From the NCBI GenBank assembly GCA_018302165.1, contig JAGWAA010000004.1:1-18695 (forward strand): a DNA stretch of 18,695 nucleotides, in the 5' to 3' direction. The stretch comes from Candidatus Woesearchaeota archaeon. Lineage in GTDB: Archaea > Nanobdellota > Nanobdellia > SCGC-AAA011-G17 > GW2011-AR17. Under the pieces are notes generated by a model, which searched no databases, was not told the origin of the DNA, and worked only from the letters and a program-made list of their open reading frames with translations. The position numbers and the translations under genes are program-made. Positions 1 to 7,442 of the stretch are shown here, piece after piece (positions within the stretch are counted from its first letter, which is position 1; every line of letters starts with the position of its first letter).

Positions 1-447
1 TTAGTAAACCTTCATTAACTTCCTTAATACCAAACTAAACAATACTGAGAAAATAATGTAAACCCATATCCAACTCAATCCAAATAAAACCGCAGGATCA
101 CCTAATGCAACATAATATGCTCTTAACCAAGCGAATATAATTAATACTGGAATCATAGTAATTAAAGTTGGCTTAAAACTCTGCATCATATACTTCATAT
201 TTTTTTCCATAACTTTCTTTTGCAAATCTAACATTTTTTCAGGACTATCTTTATGTTCTTTCATCTCTTTTTGATAAATTTTCATTTCATCTTTAAGTTC
301 TTTCATCAATTTCTGATTCGTAATATATTTGTAAGATAAAGTTAATGCTACACTCAAAGCCAAACTAAAAATAATTAGATTATATGGTGAAGGAATAAGA
401 TTCATAAAAGGATTAAATATAGGATCTAAGAATGATGTTATTCCCAT
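1..447 (-). CDS. Archaeal Oxa1-superfamily membrane insertase (DUF106 / EMC3-like)
   Basis: This 148-residue protein is complete: its TAA stop is the first three bases of the window. It shows the DUF106/EMC3/TMCO1 layout of the Oxa1/YidC superfamily: a membrane segment at about residues 22-39, a long charged cytosolic helical hairpin at about 44-88 (rich in Lys, Glu and Met), then two membrane segments at about 93-112 and 119-143. Archaeal members are thought to help insert membrane proteins, working with ribosomes and SecYEG. It follows secY with no gap, and the end of secY supplies a GGTGG-type ribosome-binding site. Expression of an insertase with SecY and ribosomal proteins fits that role. 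In many archaea adenylate kinase sits between secY and this gene; here it does not. Family assignment is confident; the biochemical role is inferred from the family. Confidence 0.85.
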   Translation of the reverse strand: MGITSFLDPIFNPFMNLIPSPYNLIIFSLALSVALTLSYKYITNQKLMKELKDEMKIYQKEMKEHKDSPEKMLDLQKKVMEKNMKYMMQSFKPTLITMIPVLIIFAWLRAYYVALGDPAVLFGLSWIWVYIIFSVLFSLVLRKLMKVY

Positions 448-1857
448 TTAACTCATTCCACCCATCATTTTTGCTAATGCAGGGTGCATATCCATCATAT
501 GATGCTTTGCAATATCCTCGTATAATCTATAAATAATCATAACTGCTAATAATATTCCAGTTCCATGTGTTAAAGCACCAATCAAATCAGCACTTGCTGC
601 TAATAATCCTACAGCTAAACCACCCATAACTGTTAATGGCATAATATATCTTTCAAGGATTGCTTCTAAAACTCTTTGATCTCTTCTGAATCCCGGAATT
701 TGTAATCCTGAATTTAAAATATTTTTCGCTTGTGCTCCAGCATCCATTCCAGATGTTTGTACCCAGAACCAACTAAAAATAATTGCACCAACAACCATGA
801 ATCCCATATAAACTACTGAATAAACAATTATCATTGCAGTAATATTACCAGTAATGATTGCTTGAATTAAATTATTTGGTGTAATCCATAAAACAAATCC
901 AGACACAGGTGAAGAACCAGAATAAGTTCCTAGTAAAGGATGTCCCCACTTTTCAAATAATCTTGCAGCCAATTGTACGTTTGCAAGTAAGGCTGAAATT
1001 AAAATAACTGGGATGTTAGAAGTATACATAAAATGTAATGGCCATCTAATTCCATGACCTCTTATTCTTCCAAATGATAATGGGATTTCAACTTTCATTG
1101 CTTGTAAATAAACTGCAAGGAAGAAAATTAATATCGTCGCTAAAATAGCCGATAATGCTAACACAGCACCCATTGGGTTTTGTGATGCTAATGATTGAAT
1201 AAATACCCAAACTTTTCCAACAGCTGGTTGTGAAGTTCCAAAGGCCCAAGTTCCATTTGTTGTTAATGGACTAAAAGCTCTAATAACAATTTCTGAAGAA
1301 ACTCCTGCAGCGATGAATAATGAGATACCAGAACCAAATCCCCATTTACTGATAATCTCATCCATAAACATAATCAAAATACCACCAACAATTAATTGTC
1401 CCACTAAAATAAATTGCATTATTCTAAACTGTGATGGATCTAACATTAATGATGGAGAAAGTCCACCCATAAATACATAAATTCCTGCTTCAAATATAAT
1501 GAAGAACAATGACATAATTTTTTGAATACCTTGATATCTTCTTTTTCCTTCTGGTGTTGATAAATCAAATTTAACTAATCCTGAACCATTCAATAATTGC
1601 AAGACGATGGATCCAGTTACTAATGGACCAATACCTAAAGATATAATTGAACCAAAACTTGCTCCAAGAATAATTGATAAGAATTCAAACTGCGCTAATG
1701 CGTTTTCACCTAACCCATAAAGAGGAATTAATCCCAATAAAAAGAATGCAACCAAACAAATTAATGTCCATTTTAATTTCTCATTAAAAGAAAGTTTCTT
1801 CTGCTCTGGGCCTTTAACCTCGGGCAGATTTAAAATTAGATTATCCAAATAGGACAT
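448..1857 (-). CDS. secY: Preprotein translocase subunit SecY
   Basis: SecY (469 residues) is the channel of the SecYEG/Sec61 translocon in the cytoplasmic membrane. It shows the expected series of about ten hydrophobic segments: TM1 at about 29-47, a plug-like region at about 52-72, TM2 at about 74-91, the conserved cytosolic TPEGKRRYQG loop at about 101-110, and the KWGFGSGISLFI motif at about 171-182. The cytosolic loop containing VEIPLSFGRIRGHG, which contacts the ribosome in the family, is also present. Length is normal for archaeal SecY. The ATG lies 13 nt after the uL15 stop, with a purine-rich AGGGGAAAC stretch upstream. It is the translocon gene at the end of the spc-type ribosomal cluster, followed directly by an Oxa1-type insertase gene. 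Confidence 0.97.
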   Translation of the reverse strand: MSYLDNLILNLPEVKGPEQKKLSFNEKLKWTLICLVAFFLLGLIPLYGLGENALAQFEFLSIILGASFGSIISLGIGPLVTGSIVLQLLNGSGLVKFDLSTPEGKRRYQGIQKIMSLFFIIFEAGIYVFMGGLSPSLMLDPSQFRIMQFILVGQLIVGGILIMFMDEIISKWGFGSGISLFIAAGVSSEIVIRAFSPLTTNGTWAFGTSQPAVGKVWVFIQSLASQNPMGAVLALSAILATILIFFLAVYLQAMKVEIPLSFGRIRGHGIRWPLHFMYTSNIPVILISALLANVQLAARLFEKWGHPLLGTYSGSSPVSGFVLWITPNNLIQAIITGNITAMIIVYSVVYMGFMVVGAIIFSWFWVQTSGMDAGAQAKNILNSGLQIPGFRRDQRVLEAILERYIMPLTVMGGLAVGLLAASADLIGALTHGTGILLAVMIIYRLYEDIAKHHMMDMHPALAKMMGGMS

Positions 1858-1870
1858 TTTTTGTTTCCCC

Positions 1871-2293
1871 TTATTGTATTACACTGCCACCAGCTTTTTT
1901 AACTTTTTCTATAGCATTTTTAGAAGCTAGTTCAACAGTGATCTTTAAAGGGTATTTTAATTTTCCAGTTGCAAGTAATTTTGTATACTTATAATCCTTC
2001 AAATTAATTTCATTTTTAATAGATTTTTTTTCTATAAGAATATTCAAATCTCTTAAGTTAATAGCCTTGTATTCTATTCCTTTATTCGGAACAACAAAAC
2101 CTCTCTTTCCAAAGTAAGTATTTCCATATTCATTAATGATTGTAGGTTTTTTTTGGTCTGCTCTCTTACCAGTACCAGCCATACCGAATCCTCCTCTGGA
2201 CCCACTATTTCTGTGTTTCTTCTTACTACCCCAACCATGACTCTTATAGCCTCTCATTCCTTTATTCTTTTTCTTTGGAGTTGTTTTTTTCAT
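1871..2293 (-). CDS. rpl15: 50S ribosomal protein uL15
   Basis: uL15 (140 residues) is a large-subunit protein with a glycine- and lysine-rich, rRNA-threading N-terminus and a globular C-terminal half. The sequence has the archaeal/eukaryotic signature: GMRGYKSHGWGSKKKHR at about 12-28, then GSRGGFGMAGTGKR, then a mixed alpha/beta domain ending in VKKAGGSVIQ. Length is typical of archaea. It starts 2 nt after the uL30 stop. A GATGATC element, close to the archaeal anti-SD complement GGTGATC, lies inside the last codons of uL30, so translation is probably coupled. Its place between uL30 and secY is canonical. Confidence 0.97.
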   Translation of the reverse strand: MKKTTPKKKNKGMRGYKSHGWGSKKKHRNSGSRGGFGMAGTGKRADQKKPTIINEYGNTYFGKRGFVVPNKGIEYKAINLRDLNILIEKKSIKNEINLKDYKYTKLLATGKLKYPLKITVELASKNAIEKVKKAGGSVIQ

Positions 2294-2295
2294 TT

Positions 2296-2769
2296 TTAGA
2301 TCATCCTTTTAATTAAATCATTAATTTTATCTTTTCTATATCCTAATGAACCACCCATACTGAATGGTTTTTTGATTCCACCTCTTTCAAATCCTTTAGA
2401 TGGTGGATTTAATCTAAAATATGGTTTCAAACCTGGTAAATCTTTTAGTTTCTTTTTGAAATTAAATATTTCTTCAACAAATGTTTTAATATCAGTTTTC
2501 AAATGTTCTTTTAAATATTCTTCAGTTAAATGTCTATCTCCAACAATTTTTGCTCTCTTAGTAAACATTATCATAAAGGTTTCTTTATCAATTTCTCCCC
2601 AAGTAATATAGTCTTTAGCTTTCTTTATCATTCCTAAGTATTGTGGGGTATTTGGAACTATTACACATCCATTTTGTTTATAGAGTCTCATCATATCTAA
2701 AGTATCATTAACACTTCTTGTAACTCCATTTCTTCCACGTAACCTTATAATCACAATATTCTTATTCAT
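2296..2769 (-). CDS. rpl30: 50S ribosomal protein uL30
   Basis: uL30 in the long archaeal/eukaryotic (L7-like) form. It opens with the ferredoxin-like strand NIVIIRLRGRNGV, followed by a helix containing DTLDMMRLYKQNGCVIVPNT, and has the C-terminal archaeal extension that includes LNPPSKGFERGGIKKPFSMGGSLGYR. I place the start at the ATG at 2769 (157 residues), not the in-frame TTG at 2784. The protein then begins just before the conserved first strand, and a near-perfect GGAGGT ribosome-binding site (2774-2779) lies 4 nt upstream of that ATG. With this start it overlaps the end of uS5 by 8 nt, consistent with translational coupling. Confidence 0.95.
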   Translation of the reverse strand: MNKNIVIIRLRGRNGVTRSVNDTLDMMRLYKQNGCVIVPNTPQYLGMIKKAKDYITWGEIDKETFMIMFTKRAKIVGDRHLTEEYLKEHLKTDIKTFVEEIFNFKKKLKDLPGLKPYFRLNPPSKGFERGGIKKPFSMGGSLGYRKDKINDLIKRMI

Positions 2770-3529
2770 TCCTACCTCCAACAATTCCTAATTTTGAAAT
2801 TTGTGTTGGTTTTACTCTTACACTGGTTAATTTTTCTAAAGCTTTGAAACAAGCATAAACAACATTTAATTTTGTTCTTGTTTGTCCTCTAGCTTTTCCA
2901 TAAACATCTTTTACACCTGCCATTTTCAATAATTTTTGACATTCTTTTTCCATACATAATCTTGTACCTTTTGGTGCTGGCATTAATTCGAAAGTTGCTG
3001 AACTGCACTTTCCTTCTACTTTAAATGGAATTGAGTGTGTTTGTCCACATCCACATTCCCATGAACCACATCCTCTTTTAATTTTGATTAAATTTAATTT
3101 TGCTTTTCTTGTTGCTTTTTCTCTAGCTGGAACAGTTTCCTTTGCTTTTCCAAATCCAACTCCAACATATCCATTTCCATTACCACAGACTGCAATTGTT
3201 GCGAATGATGGTTTGTTTCCTTCTTTGGATTTTTTTTGAGTTTGTCTCCAAATGCTTTTCTTTCCACCACCGAATTTTCCTTTTGATTGTCCTACTTCCA
3301 TTAAATCAACTTGCAATTCTGGTAATAACATATCGACTATTTCTGATTCAAGAATTTTCAAACCTCTATCCAAGATTTCATCTATACTTGCAACTTCTCC
3401 GGATTTAACTCTTCTTCCTAATTCTGTTTTAGGTTTCCAAGAATCTTTATCAAATCCTTTATCTTTGGAGATTCCGCTTTCAGAGTGATCTAAATCATTT
3501 TTTTTGAATTTCTTGTTTTTTTGAACCAT
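2762..3529 (-). CDS. rps5: 30S ribosomal protein uS5
   Basis: uS5 (255 residues) is a small-subunit protein near the mRNA entry and decoding region. A charged N-terminal extension of about 45 residues is followed by the helical segment containing LGRRVKSGEVASIDEIL, the double-stranded-RNA-binding-like domain (ATIAVCGNGNGYVGVGFGKAKETVPAREKA) and the C-terminal S5 fold. The archaeal/eukaryotic IKRGCGSWECGCG and HSIPFKVEGKCSS signatures and the MAGVKDVYGKARGQTRTKLN motif are present. It starts directly after the uL18 stop, with an AGGTGA ribosome-binding site in the last uL18 codons. The N-terminal extension is Lys/Asp/Ser-rich and longer than the core requires; the ATG start is supported by that site. 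Confidence 0.97.
   Translation of the reverse strand: MVQKNKKFKKNDLDHSESGISKDKGFDKDSWKPKTELGRRVKSGEVASIDEILDRGLKILESEIVDMLLPELQVDLMEVGQSKGKFGGGKKSIWRQTQKKSKEGNKPSFATIAVCGNGNGYVGVGFGKAKETVPAREKATRKAKLNLIKIKRGCGSWECGCGQTHSIPFKVEGKCSSATFELMPAPKGTRLCMEKECQKLLKMAGVKDVYGKARGQTRTKLNVVYACFKALEKLTSVRVKPTQISKLGIVGGRNE
2774..2779 (-). promoter_or_regulatory. Shine-Dalgarno site deciding the uL30 start
   Basis: GGAGGT on the minus strand lies inside the last codons of uS5, 4 nt before the ATG at 2769. It is complementary to the CCUCC core of the archaeal 16S anti-SD. It favours that ATG over the upstream TTG at 2784, which would lie upstream of the site. Confidence 0.8.
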
Positions 3530-4027
3530 CTATTTCACCTTTTGAATATTATTTTTTGTTGCTTCTAACATTTTTTCAATTTCTTCGGAAATATGCTTTC
3601 CTTTTAATCTTTCCTCTTCAGGGAAAATCTCTCCACTATGAGGAATATTTATACCTGCATCAACAACTCCTTTTAATACACTATAAATAATAGTTCCATT
3701 TCTACTAACATACAACCCTTTATCGAGGATTAAATTATCCATTCCAATTTTTTTTGCTTTCATACCAAATAAATATCCAACTAAATATGCTGCAGGAACA
3801 TTTCTTTTGTATCCTTTCCAACCATATTGTTCTAATTCTTTACTATTTACCATAAGCAAAGTATGATCTCCATTTGGAGCATATTGAACAGCTTGAACTA
3901 AGATATTTTTTAATGATTTTCTAACTACTAATCTTAATTTTTCAGATTTCAATAGACTTAGTCTTAATTTGTAATCTGTTTTTCCTTCTCGTTTTCTTCT
4001 GTAAACAACAAACTTTTTTGCTTTCAT
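3530..4027 (-). CDS. rpl18: 50S ribosomal protein uL18
   Basis: uL18 (165 residues) binds 5S rRNA together with uL5. It shows the archaeal/eukaryotic L18/L5e core: the basic start YRRKREGKTDYKLRLSLLKS, the strand RLVVRKSLKNILVQAVQY, the NVPAAYLVGYLFG helix, and the LDKGLYV...GVVDAGINIPHS segment. The C-terminus ends in the family's GEIFPEEERLKGKHI motif and a short helical tail. Its start overlaps the eL19 stop by 4 nt, with an AAGGTT-type ribosome-binding site just upstream. It sits between eL19 and uS5, as is standard in archaea. Confidence 0.96.
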   Translation of the reverse strand: MKAKKFVVYRRKREGKTDYKLRLSLLKSEKLRLVVRKSLKNILVQAVQYAPNGDHTLLMVNSKELEQYGWKGYKRNVPAAYLVGYLFGMKAKKIGMDNLILDKGLYVSRNGTIIYSVLKGVVDAGINIPHSGEIFPEEERLKGKHISEEIEKMLEATKNNIQKVK

Positions 4028-4485
4028 TTCTTAACCTTCTCTATAAATAATTTGTTTTCTTCTAAGTATAATTTGATGTGCCTTCTATTTCTGAAATATC
4101 CACCTTTGACTTTGGAATATAAATTTCTATAAGTTTTACCTTCAACCAAAGATTTATCTTTTAATTCTTTAATGAAATTTCTTTGGCCTCTTACTGCTAA
4201 CATCCAAGTTTCTTTTCTACTTAGTCTTGCAGTGCTACTTCCTTTTCTTGTACCTGGACCAGCTTGTCTTCCTTTTCGTCTTTGAGTTAATCTTTTTCTA
4301 GCCCTAACTCTAGATGTTCCTAATTCTGGTCTACTTTGGATTGCTCCATTCTTGATTAAATTTCTAAGATCATTTTTTGTAATTGCTTCTTTAATTTCAG
4401 TTAATCTGTCTGGGTTAAACCATACTTTAGTCTCTCCAACTTTCATTAATTCTGCACTGATTCTTTTTTGGTTAGCGAGATTCAT
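4024..4485 (-). CDS. rpl19e: 50S ribosomal protein eL19
   Basis: eL19 (153 residues) is an archaea/eukaryote-specific large-subunit protein. Family signatures are the N-terminal NLANQKRISAELMKVGETKVWFNPDRL, the ITKNDLRNLIKNGAI segment, and the very basic RKRLTQRRKGRQAGPGTRKGS-type loop, followed by the TWMLAVRGQRNFIKEL helix and YRNLYSKVKGGYFRNRRHIK. Length is normal. It overlaps the eL32 stop by 4 nt, with GGAG in the final codons of eL32. Its presence in the spc-type cluster is specific to Archaea. Confidence 0.97.
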   Translation of the reverse strand: MNLANQKRISAELMKVGETKVWFNPDRLTEIKEAITKNDLRNLIKNGAIQSRPELGTSRVRARKRLTQRRKGRQAGPGTRKGSSTARLSRKETWMLAVRGQRNFIKELKDKSLVEGKTYRNLYSKVKGGYFRNRRHIKLYLEENKLFIEKVKK

Positions 4486-5063
4486 TGTTTTTTCTCCAAG
4501 ACTTTAATTTTTTCACTTTTTTCGCCTTTCTTTGTTTCTTCTTGTCCTTCTTTTTTTTCTTCTTTCTTCTCTTCTTTTGTAATTTTTTTGTTTAATTCTT
4601 CTTTAGACTTTTTCTTTTTGTCTTCTTTTTCCTTTTTAACTTTCTTTTTTTCAGCGAATTTACTTTCAACATTTGTTATAAATTCTTGTGGAACTTTTAC
4701 ATTGTCTATAGGATAATTATTTTCAACACATTTTTTCAAAATTTGAATTTTATTTTTCAAACCAACATGCCCAACAATAACAACTTGAGTTTTTGAATCA
4801 AATCCAACTAAATCTTTTAAATTATTTACTAATACTGGTTGGAATCCTTTTCTTGTTAATCCCTTAACTTTATTTGGTGAACAATAACCTGAAGATGGCC
4901 AAACTCTTCTACTTCTCAATTTAATTCTCATTTTTGAGTGCATACCTTTAGGTTTGATCCATTTTTTTTCAAGACTTTTAGTTCTATTTGCATCTTGTCT
5001 CAAAAATCTAGGCTTCTTTCCTTTTGTTTTATTTCTCTGTTCTAGTAATCTTGCATCAACCAT
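4482..5063 (-). CDS. rpl32e: 50S ribosomal protein eL32 with long charged C-terminal tail
   Basis: eL32 is an archaea/eukaryote-specific large-subunit protein. Residues 1 to about 133 form the complete L32e domain, with PRFLRQDANRTKSLEKKWIKPKG, MRIKLRSRRVWPSSGYCSPNKV, and the Rossmann-like half VVIVGHVGLKNKIQILKKC. Residues 134-193 are an extra low-complexity tail made almost only of Lys and Glu (for example EKKKVKKEKEDKKKK), with no hydrophobic core, so it is probably disordered or a charged helix. The family is usually about 130 residues, so the tail is unusual; haloarchaeal forms extend at the N-terminus instead. It overlaps the uL6 stop by 1 nt (TAATG). The core assignment is firm; the tail function is unknown. 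Confidence 0.95.
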   Translation of the reverse strand: MVDARLLEQRNKTKGKKPRFLRQDANRTKSLEKKWIKPKGMHSKMRIKLRSRRVWPSSGYCSPNKVKGLTRKGFQPVLVNNLKDLVGFDSKTQVVIVGHVGLKNKIQILKKCVENNYPIDNVKVPQEFITNVESKFAEKKKVKKEKEDKKKKSKEELNKKITKEEKKEEKKEGQEETKKGEKSEKIKVLEKKQ

Positions 5064-5608
5064 TAGATATTCCTCTCAGCCTTTTTGATAATCCATAATC
5101 CATCTTGGAATACTCTTCTATCTCTATTTGTAATCCTTGTACATCTTTCACAATTTGCAGCAGTTTGTCCTGCAGCTTCTTTGTCTGGGGATGTAATTGA
5201 TATAATTTCACCGTCTATTTTTACTTCAACATTTTCTACAATTTCAGTTTTTCTTGGAACTTTTTCTCCAAGGAAATTTTTAACTATAATTTTTTTACCT
5301 TCAATTATCACATTCATTGGGAAGTGACTTGAACAAATTTTTACTTGGTAAACAAAAGGTTCTTCAACACCTTCTAACATCCATTTCAAATGTGATTTAA
5401 ATGTGTTAATGATTTTCTTTTCTTTTTTTGTAAATAATTTTGGTATAATTACTAACTTATCTTCTTCTTTTTTCAATTCGATAGTAGGATAACTTAGTTT
5501 TTTTGAAATTACATACTTACCTTTCTTAACAGTAAGTTTTTCTCCTAAAGTTACTTCAACGCCTTTAGGGATTTGAATCTCCTTCCTAAGTCTTCTTGCT
5601 TCAATCAT
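5063..5608 (-). CDS. rpl6: 50S ribosomal protein uL6
   Basis: uL6 (181 residues) lies near the factor-binding centre of the large subunit. It shows the two-fold repeated L6 domain: first half with IPKGVEVTLGEKLTVKKGKY, second half with HFPMNVIIEGKKIIVKNFLGEK and KIDGEIISITSPDKEAAGQTA, ending in the conserved RDRRVFQDGLWIIKKA. Length is normal for archaea. It starts 1 nt after the uS8 stop and has no clear ribosome-binding site in the AT-rich end of uS8, so re-initiation by the ribosome terminating on uS8 is the likely mode. Confidence 0.97.
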   Translation of the reverse strand: MIEARRLRKEIQIPKGVEVTLGEKLTVKKGKYVISKKLSYPTIELKKEEDKLVIIPKLFTKKEKKIINTFKSHLKWMLEGVEEPFVYQVKICSSHFPMNVIIEGKKIIVKNFLGEKVPRKTEIVENVEVKIDGEIISITSPDKEAAGQTAANCERCTRITNRDRRVFQDGLWIIKKAERNI

Positions 5609-5609
5609 T

Positions 5610-6002
5610 TTAGTAAATATAAGCTAATAATTTTCCTCCAATATTTTTCTCTTTAGCTTGTTCTAAAGTCATAATACCTTTTGGTGTTGAAATTATAATT
5701 ATTCCAAAATTTTTCGCTGGTAAAAATCTTTTTTCAAATTTAGTAAATTCATCTATGGTTGCTGAAAATCTAGGTTTGATAGCACCACATTTGTTTAGTC
5801 CACCAATTAAATTAATGTTAATAAACCCACCTTTCTTATCATCAATTTCAGTATATTCTCCAATATAATGATTATCTTTCATGATTTCAAGTACAGCTTT
5901 TGTAATTTTAGATAAAGGTTTAACTACACAATTATCCTTACCAACTTTATCTGCATTAAGCATATTATTCAATGCCATTGCCAGTGTATCATTCATTGCC
6001 AT
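5610..6002 (-). CDS. rps8: 30S ribosomal protein uS8
   Basis: uS8 (130 residues) binds helix 21 of 16S rRNA in the 30S platform. It shows NDTLAMALNNMLNADKVGK at the N-terminus, the strand YIGEYTEIDDKKGGFININLIGGLNKCGAIKPRF, and the conserved C-terminal GIIIISTPKGIMTLEQAKEKNIGGKLLAYIY. Length matches archaeal S8. It begins 1 nt after the uS14 stop. An ATG two codons in (residue 3) is a possible alternative start; neither has a strong ribosome-binding site. Confidence 0.97.
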   Translation of the reverse strand: MAMNDTLAMALNNMLNADKVGKDNCVVKPLSKITKAVLEIMKDNHYIGEYTEIDDKKGGFININLIGGLNKCGAIKPRFSATIDEFTKFEKRFLPAKNFGIIIISTPKGIMTLEQAKEKNIGGKLLAYIY

Positions 6003-6003
6003 T

Positions 6004-6234
6004 TTAGTAGTATTTTTTGAACCCCAACTTTGTTGCGTAATCTCTAAAGCATTGCCTGCACAAATCTAGTTTGTACTGACCAACATGCCCACCTAATCTT
6101 CCACATATTTTACATGGTTTTGAAGCAACACCAAACTTTCTAGGTTTTGGTGCATTATGCTTAAGGAATTTCTTGAGCTTGACAGGCTTGTTTTTCAATT
6201 GTTTAAATACCTTTTTGTAACTTCCAGCAGTCAT
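6004..6234 (-). CDS. rps14: 30S ribosomal protein uS14, zinc-binding, N-terminally extended
   Basis: uS14 (76 residues) is a small zinc-binding protein of the 30S head. The zinc site is C41-x2-C44 and C59-x2-C62, and the family end RQCFRDYATKLGFKKYY is intact. Archaeal and eukaryotic uS14 usually have about 50-57 residues and reach the KPRKFG motif within about 10-15 residues. Here that motif is at about 30-35, so about 20 extra, very basic residues precede it. The start is well supported: the ATG overlaps the uL5 TGA (ATGA), a GGAGG site lies 10 nt upstream, and there is no internal Met. Confidence 0.95.
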   Translation of the reverse strand: MTAGSYKKVFKQLKNKPVKLKKFLKHNAPKPRKFGVASKPCKICGRLGGHVGQYKLDLCRQCFRDYATKLGFKKYY

Positions 6235-6758
6235 TCTTCTTCAGCCTCCTCTTTCTCTAAGACTTTACATCCTAATGATTTTGCATAATTGATTCCATCT
6301 TGTTTACTAATATTATGTCTTGATGGTATTTTTTTAGTTTGAAGTTTTCTTCTTTTAATTCTAAATCCTTTTCTTTGTAAACTTACTGCAACTTCTAATC
6401 CAATAATTCCTACTTCAGGAATGTAATTTATACTTGGAATGTCTAAATATTCTTTAATCCCAAATGAAAAATTTCCTTTTTTATCAAATGATCTTGAATT
6501 AAGTACACTATCTTTTGCTTTTAGCAAAGTTTTCAATAATTCTTCAGCTTCTTTTCCTCTTAGTGTAACTTTACATCCAATTACTAAACCAGGTCTCAAA
6601 TTCCAAGCAGGTAATCTTTTCTTGGTCATAGTTTCACAAGGTTTTGCTCCAGTAATTTTTTCTAATAACATTTTTCCTTTTTCTAATTCTGGCCCAGGCT
6701 TACCAGCACCTATATTCAATGTAATTTTTTCAATTTCTATTGTTTTCATAGTACTCAT
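6231..6758 (-). CDS. rpl5: 50S ribosomal protein uL5
   Basis: uL5 (175 residues) binds 5S rRNA and the P-site tRNA. It shows the archaeal L5 pattern: EKITLNIGAGKPGPELEKG at the start, the ITGAKPCETMTKKRLPAWNLRPGLVIGCKVTLRG block, the NFSFGIKEYLDIPSINYIPEVGI strand, and the helix GLEVAVSLQRKGFRIKRRK. A Lys/Glu-rich end follows. It overlaps the eS4 stop by 4 nt, with GAGG just upstream. A second ATG three codons in is an alternative start. Confidence 0.97.
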   Translation of the reverse strand: MSTMKTIEIEKITLNIGAGKPGPELEKGKMLLEKITGAKPCETMTKKRLPAWNLRPGLVIGCKVTLRGKEAEELLKTLLKAKDSVLNSRSFDKKGNFSFGIKEYLDIPSINYIPEVGIIGLEVAVSLQRKGFRIKRRKLQTKKIPSRHNISKQDGINYAKSLGCKVLEKEEAEEE

Positions 6759-7441
6759 TTTGCCTCAGGCGTTTTTATTTTTCCAATAACAAACGCGTAC
6801 CTCTTAGCTGTTTCAAATTCTTCGTCGTTAGATTTAACAATAATATTATTTTCTTTGAATTCTTGTAATGTTCCAATTGTTCCTTTTTTCTTTCCACCTT
6901 CAATAAAAATTCTTGATCCTTTATTGAATGAAAGATGTTCTTTGATTTTTCCATCTTTAATTGAAACAATTAATGAATCCCCAAGTTTGTAATCATTTTT
7001 TTCTGTAAGCAATGAACTTCCATCAGAAGTTCCGATTTGAATTTTTCCTTTTTTGATTATATTTTTTCTTATTATCTTAATTAATCTAAAATCTTTTTCT
7101 GCTTCTTCAACAGGAGTTAATACAAATTTTCCTTTTGGATTGTAAAATAATCTAAAGTTTTCATTTAATGAAGGAACACTAATTAAATCCATTAACCCAA
7201 CAGGGAATTTGATATCTTTTCTAATTTTTCCATTAATTAAGATTTTTCCTTCGTTCAAAATTTTCTTAACTTCTTTTCTATTTCTTCCATATTTTAATAT
7301 CTCTTCAATTAATACAATTAATGTGATAGATTCTTTTAATTTATGAGGTCCAGGACTAGTTCTTGTAGTGAACTTAATTCCTTTTCTACTAATTCCCCAA
7401 CTTGTTGGTGAATTTAATCTTGATAAGTGATTTTTAACCAT
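6755..7441 (-). CDS. rps4e: 30S ribosomal protein eS4
   Basis: eS4 (228 residues) is an archaea/eukaryote-specific small-subunit protein. In order it shows the N-terminal VKNHLSRLNSPTSWGISRKG segment, the S4-type RNA-binding domain (about 45-100, with EILKYGRNRKEVKKILNEG and ILINGKIRKDIKFPVGLMDLI), the central eS4 domain, and a C-terminal KOW-like motif with GSRIFIEGGKKKGTIGTL at about 180. Length is close to the archaeal norm. It starts 1 nt after the uL24 stop, with an AAGGAG ribosome-binding site (7452-7457) in the last codons of uL24. Confidence 0.97.
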   Translation of the reverse strand: MVKNHLSRLNSPTSWGISRKGIKFTTRTSPGPHKLKESITLIVLIEEILKYGRNRKEVKKILNEGKILINGKIRKDIKFPVGLMDLISVPSLNENFRLFYNPKGKFVLTPVEEAEKDFRLIKIIRKNIIKKGKIQIGTSDGSSLLTEKNDYKLGDSLIVSIKDGKIKEHLSFNKGSRIFIEGGKKKGTIGTLQEFKENNIIVKSNDEEFETAKRYAFVIGKIKTPEAK

Positions 7442-7442
7442 T

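Noticed and set aside
3142..3488. Two plus-strand open frames antisense to uS5
   Set aside because: They overlap the conserved uS5 core in opposite sense and arise from the AT-rich, Lys-rich sequence; no initiation signals.
4490..4660. Simple-sequence repeat resembling a microsatellite in eL32
   Set aside because: The TTC/TTT-rich run is the coding sequence of the Lys/Glu tail in frame with eL32; no regular repeat unit is kept.
6439..6789. 116-codon plus-strand frame antisense to uL5
   Set aside because: Shadow of a firmly identified ribosomal protein; no ribosome-binding site or promoter.
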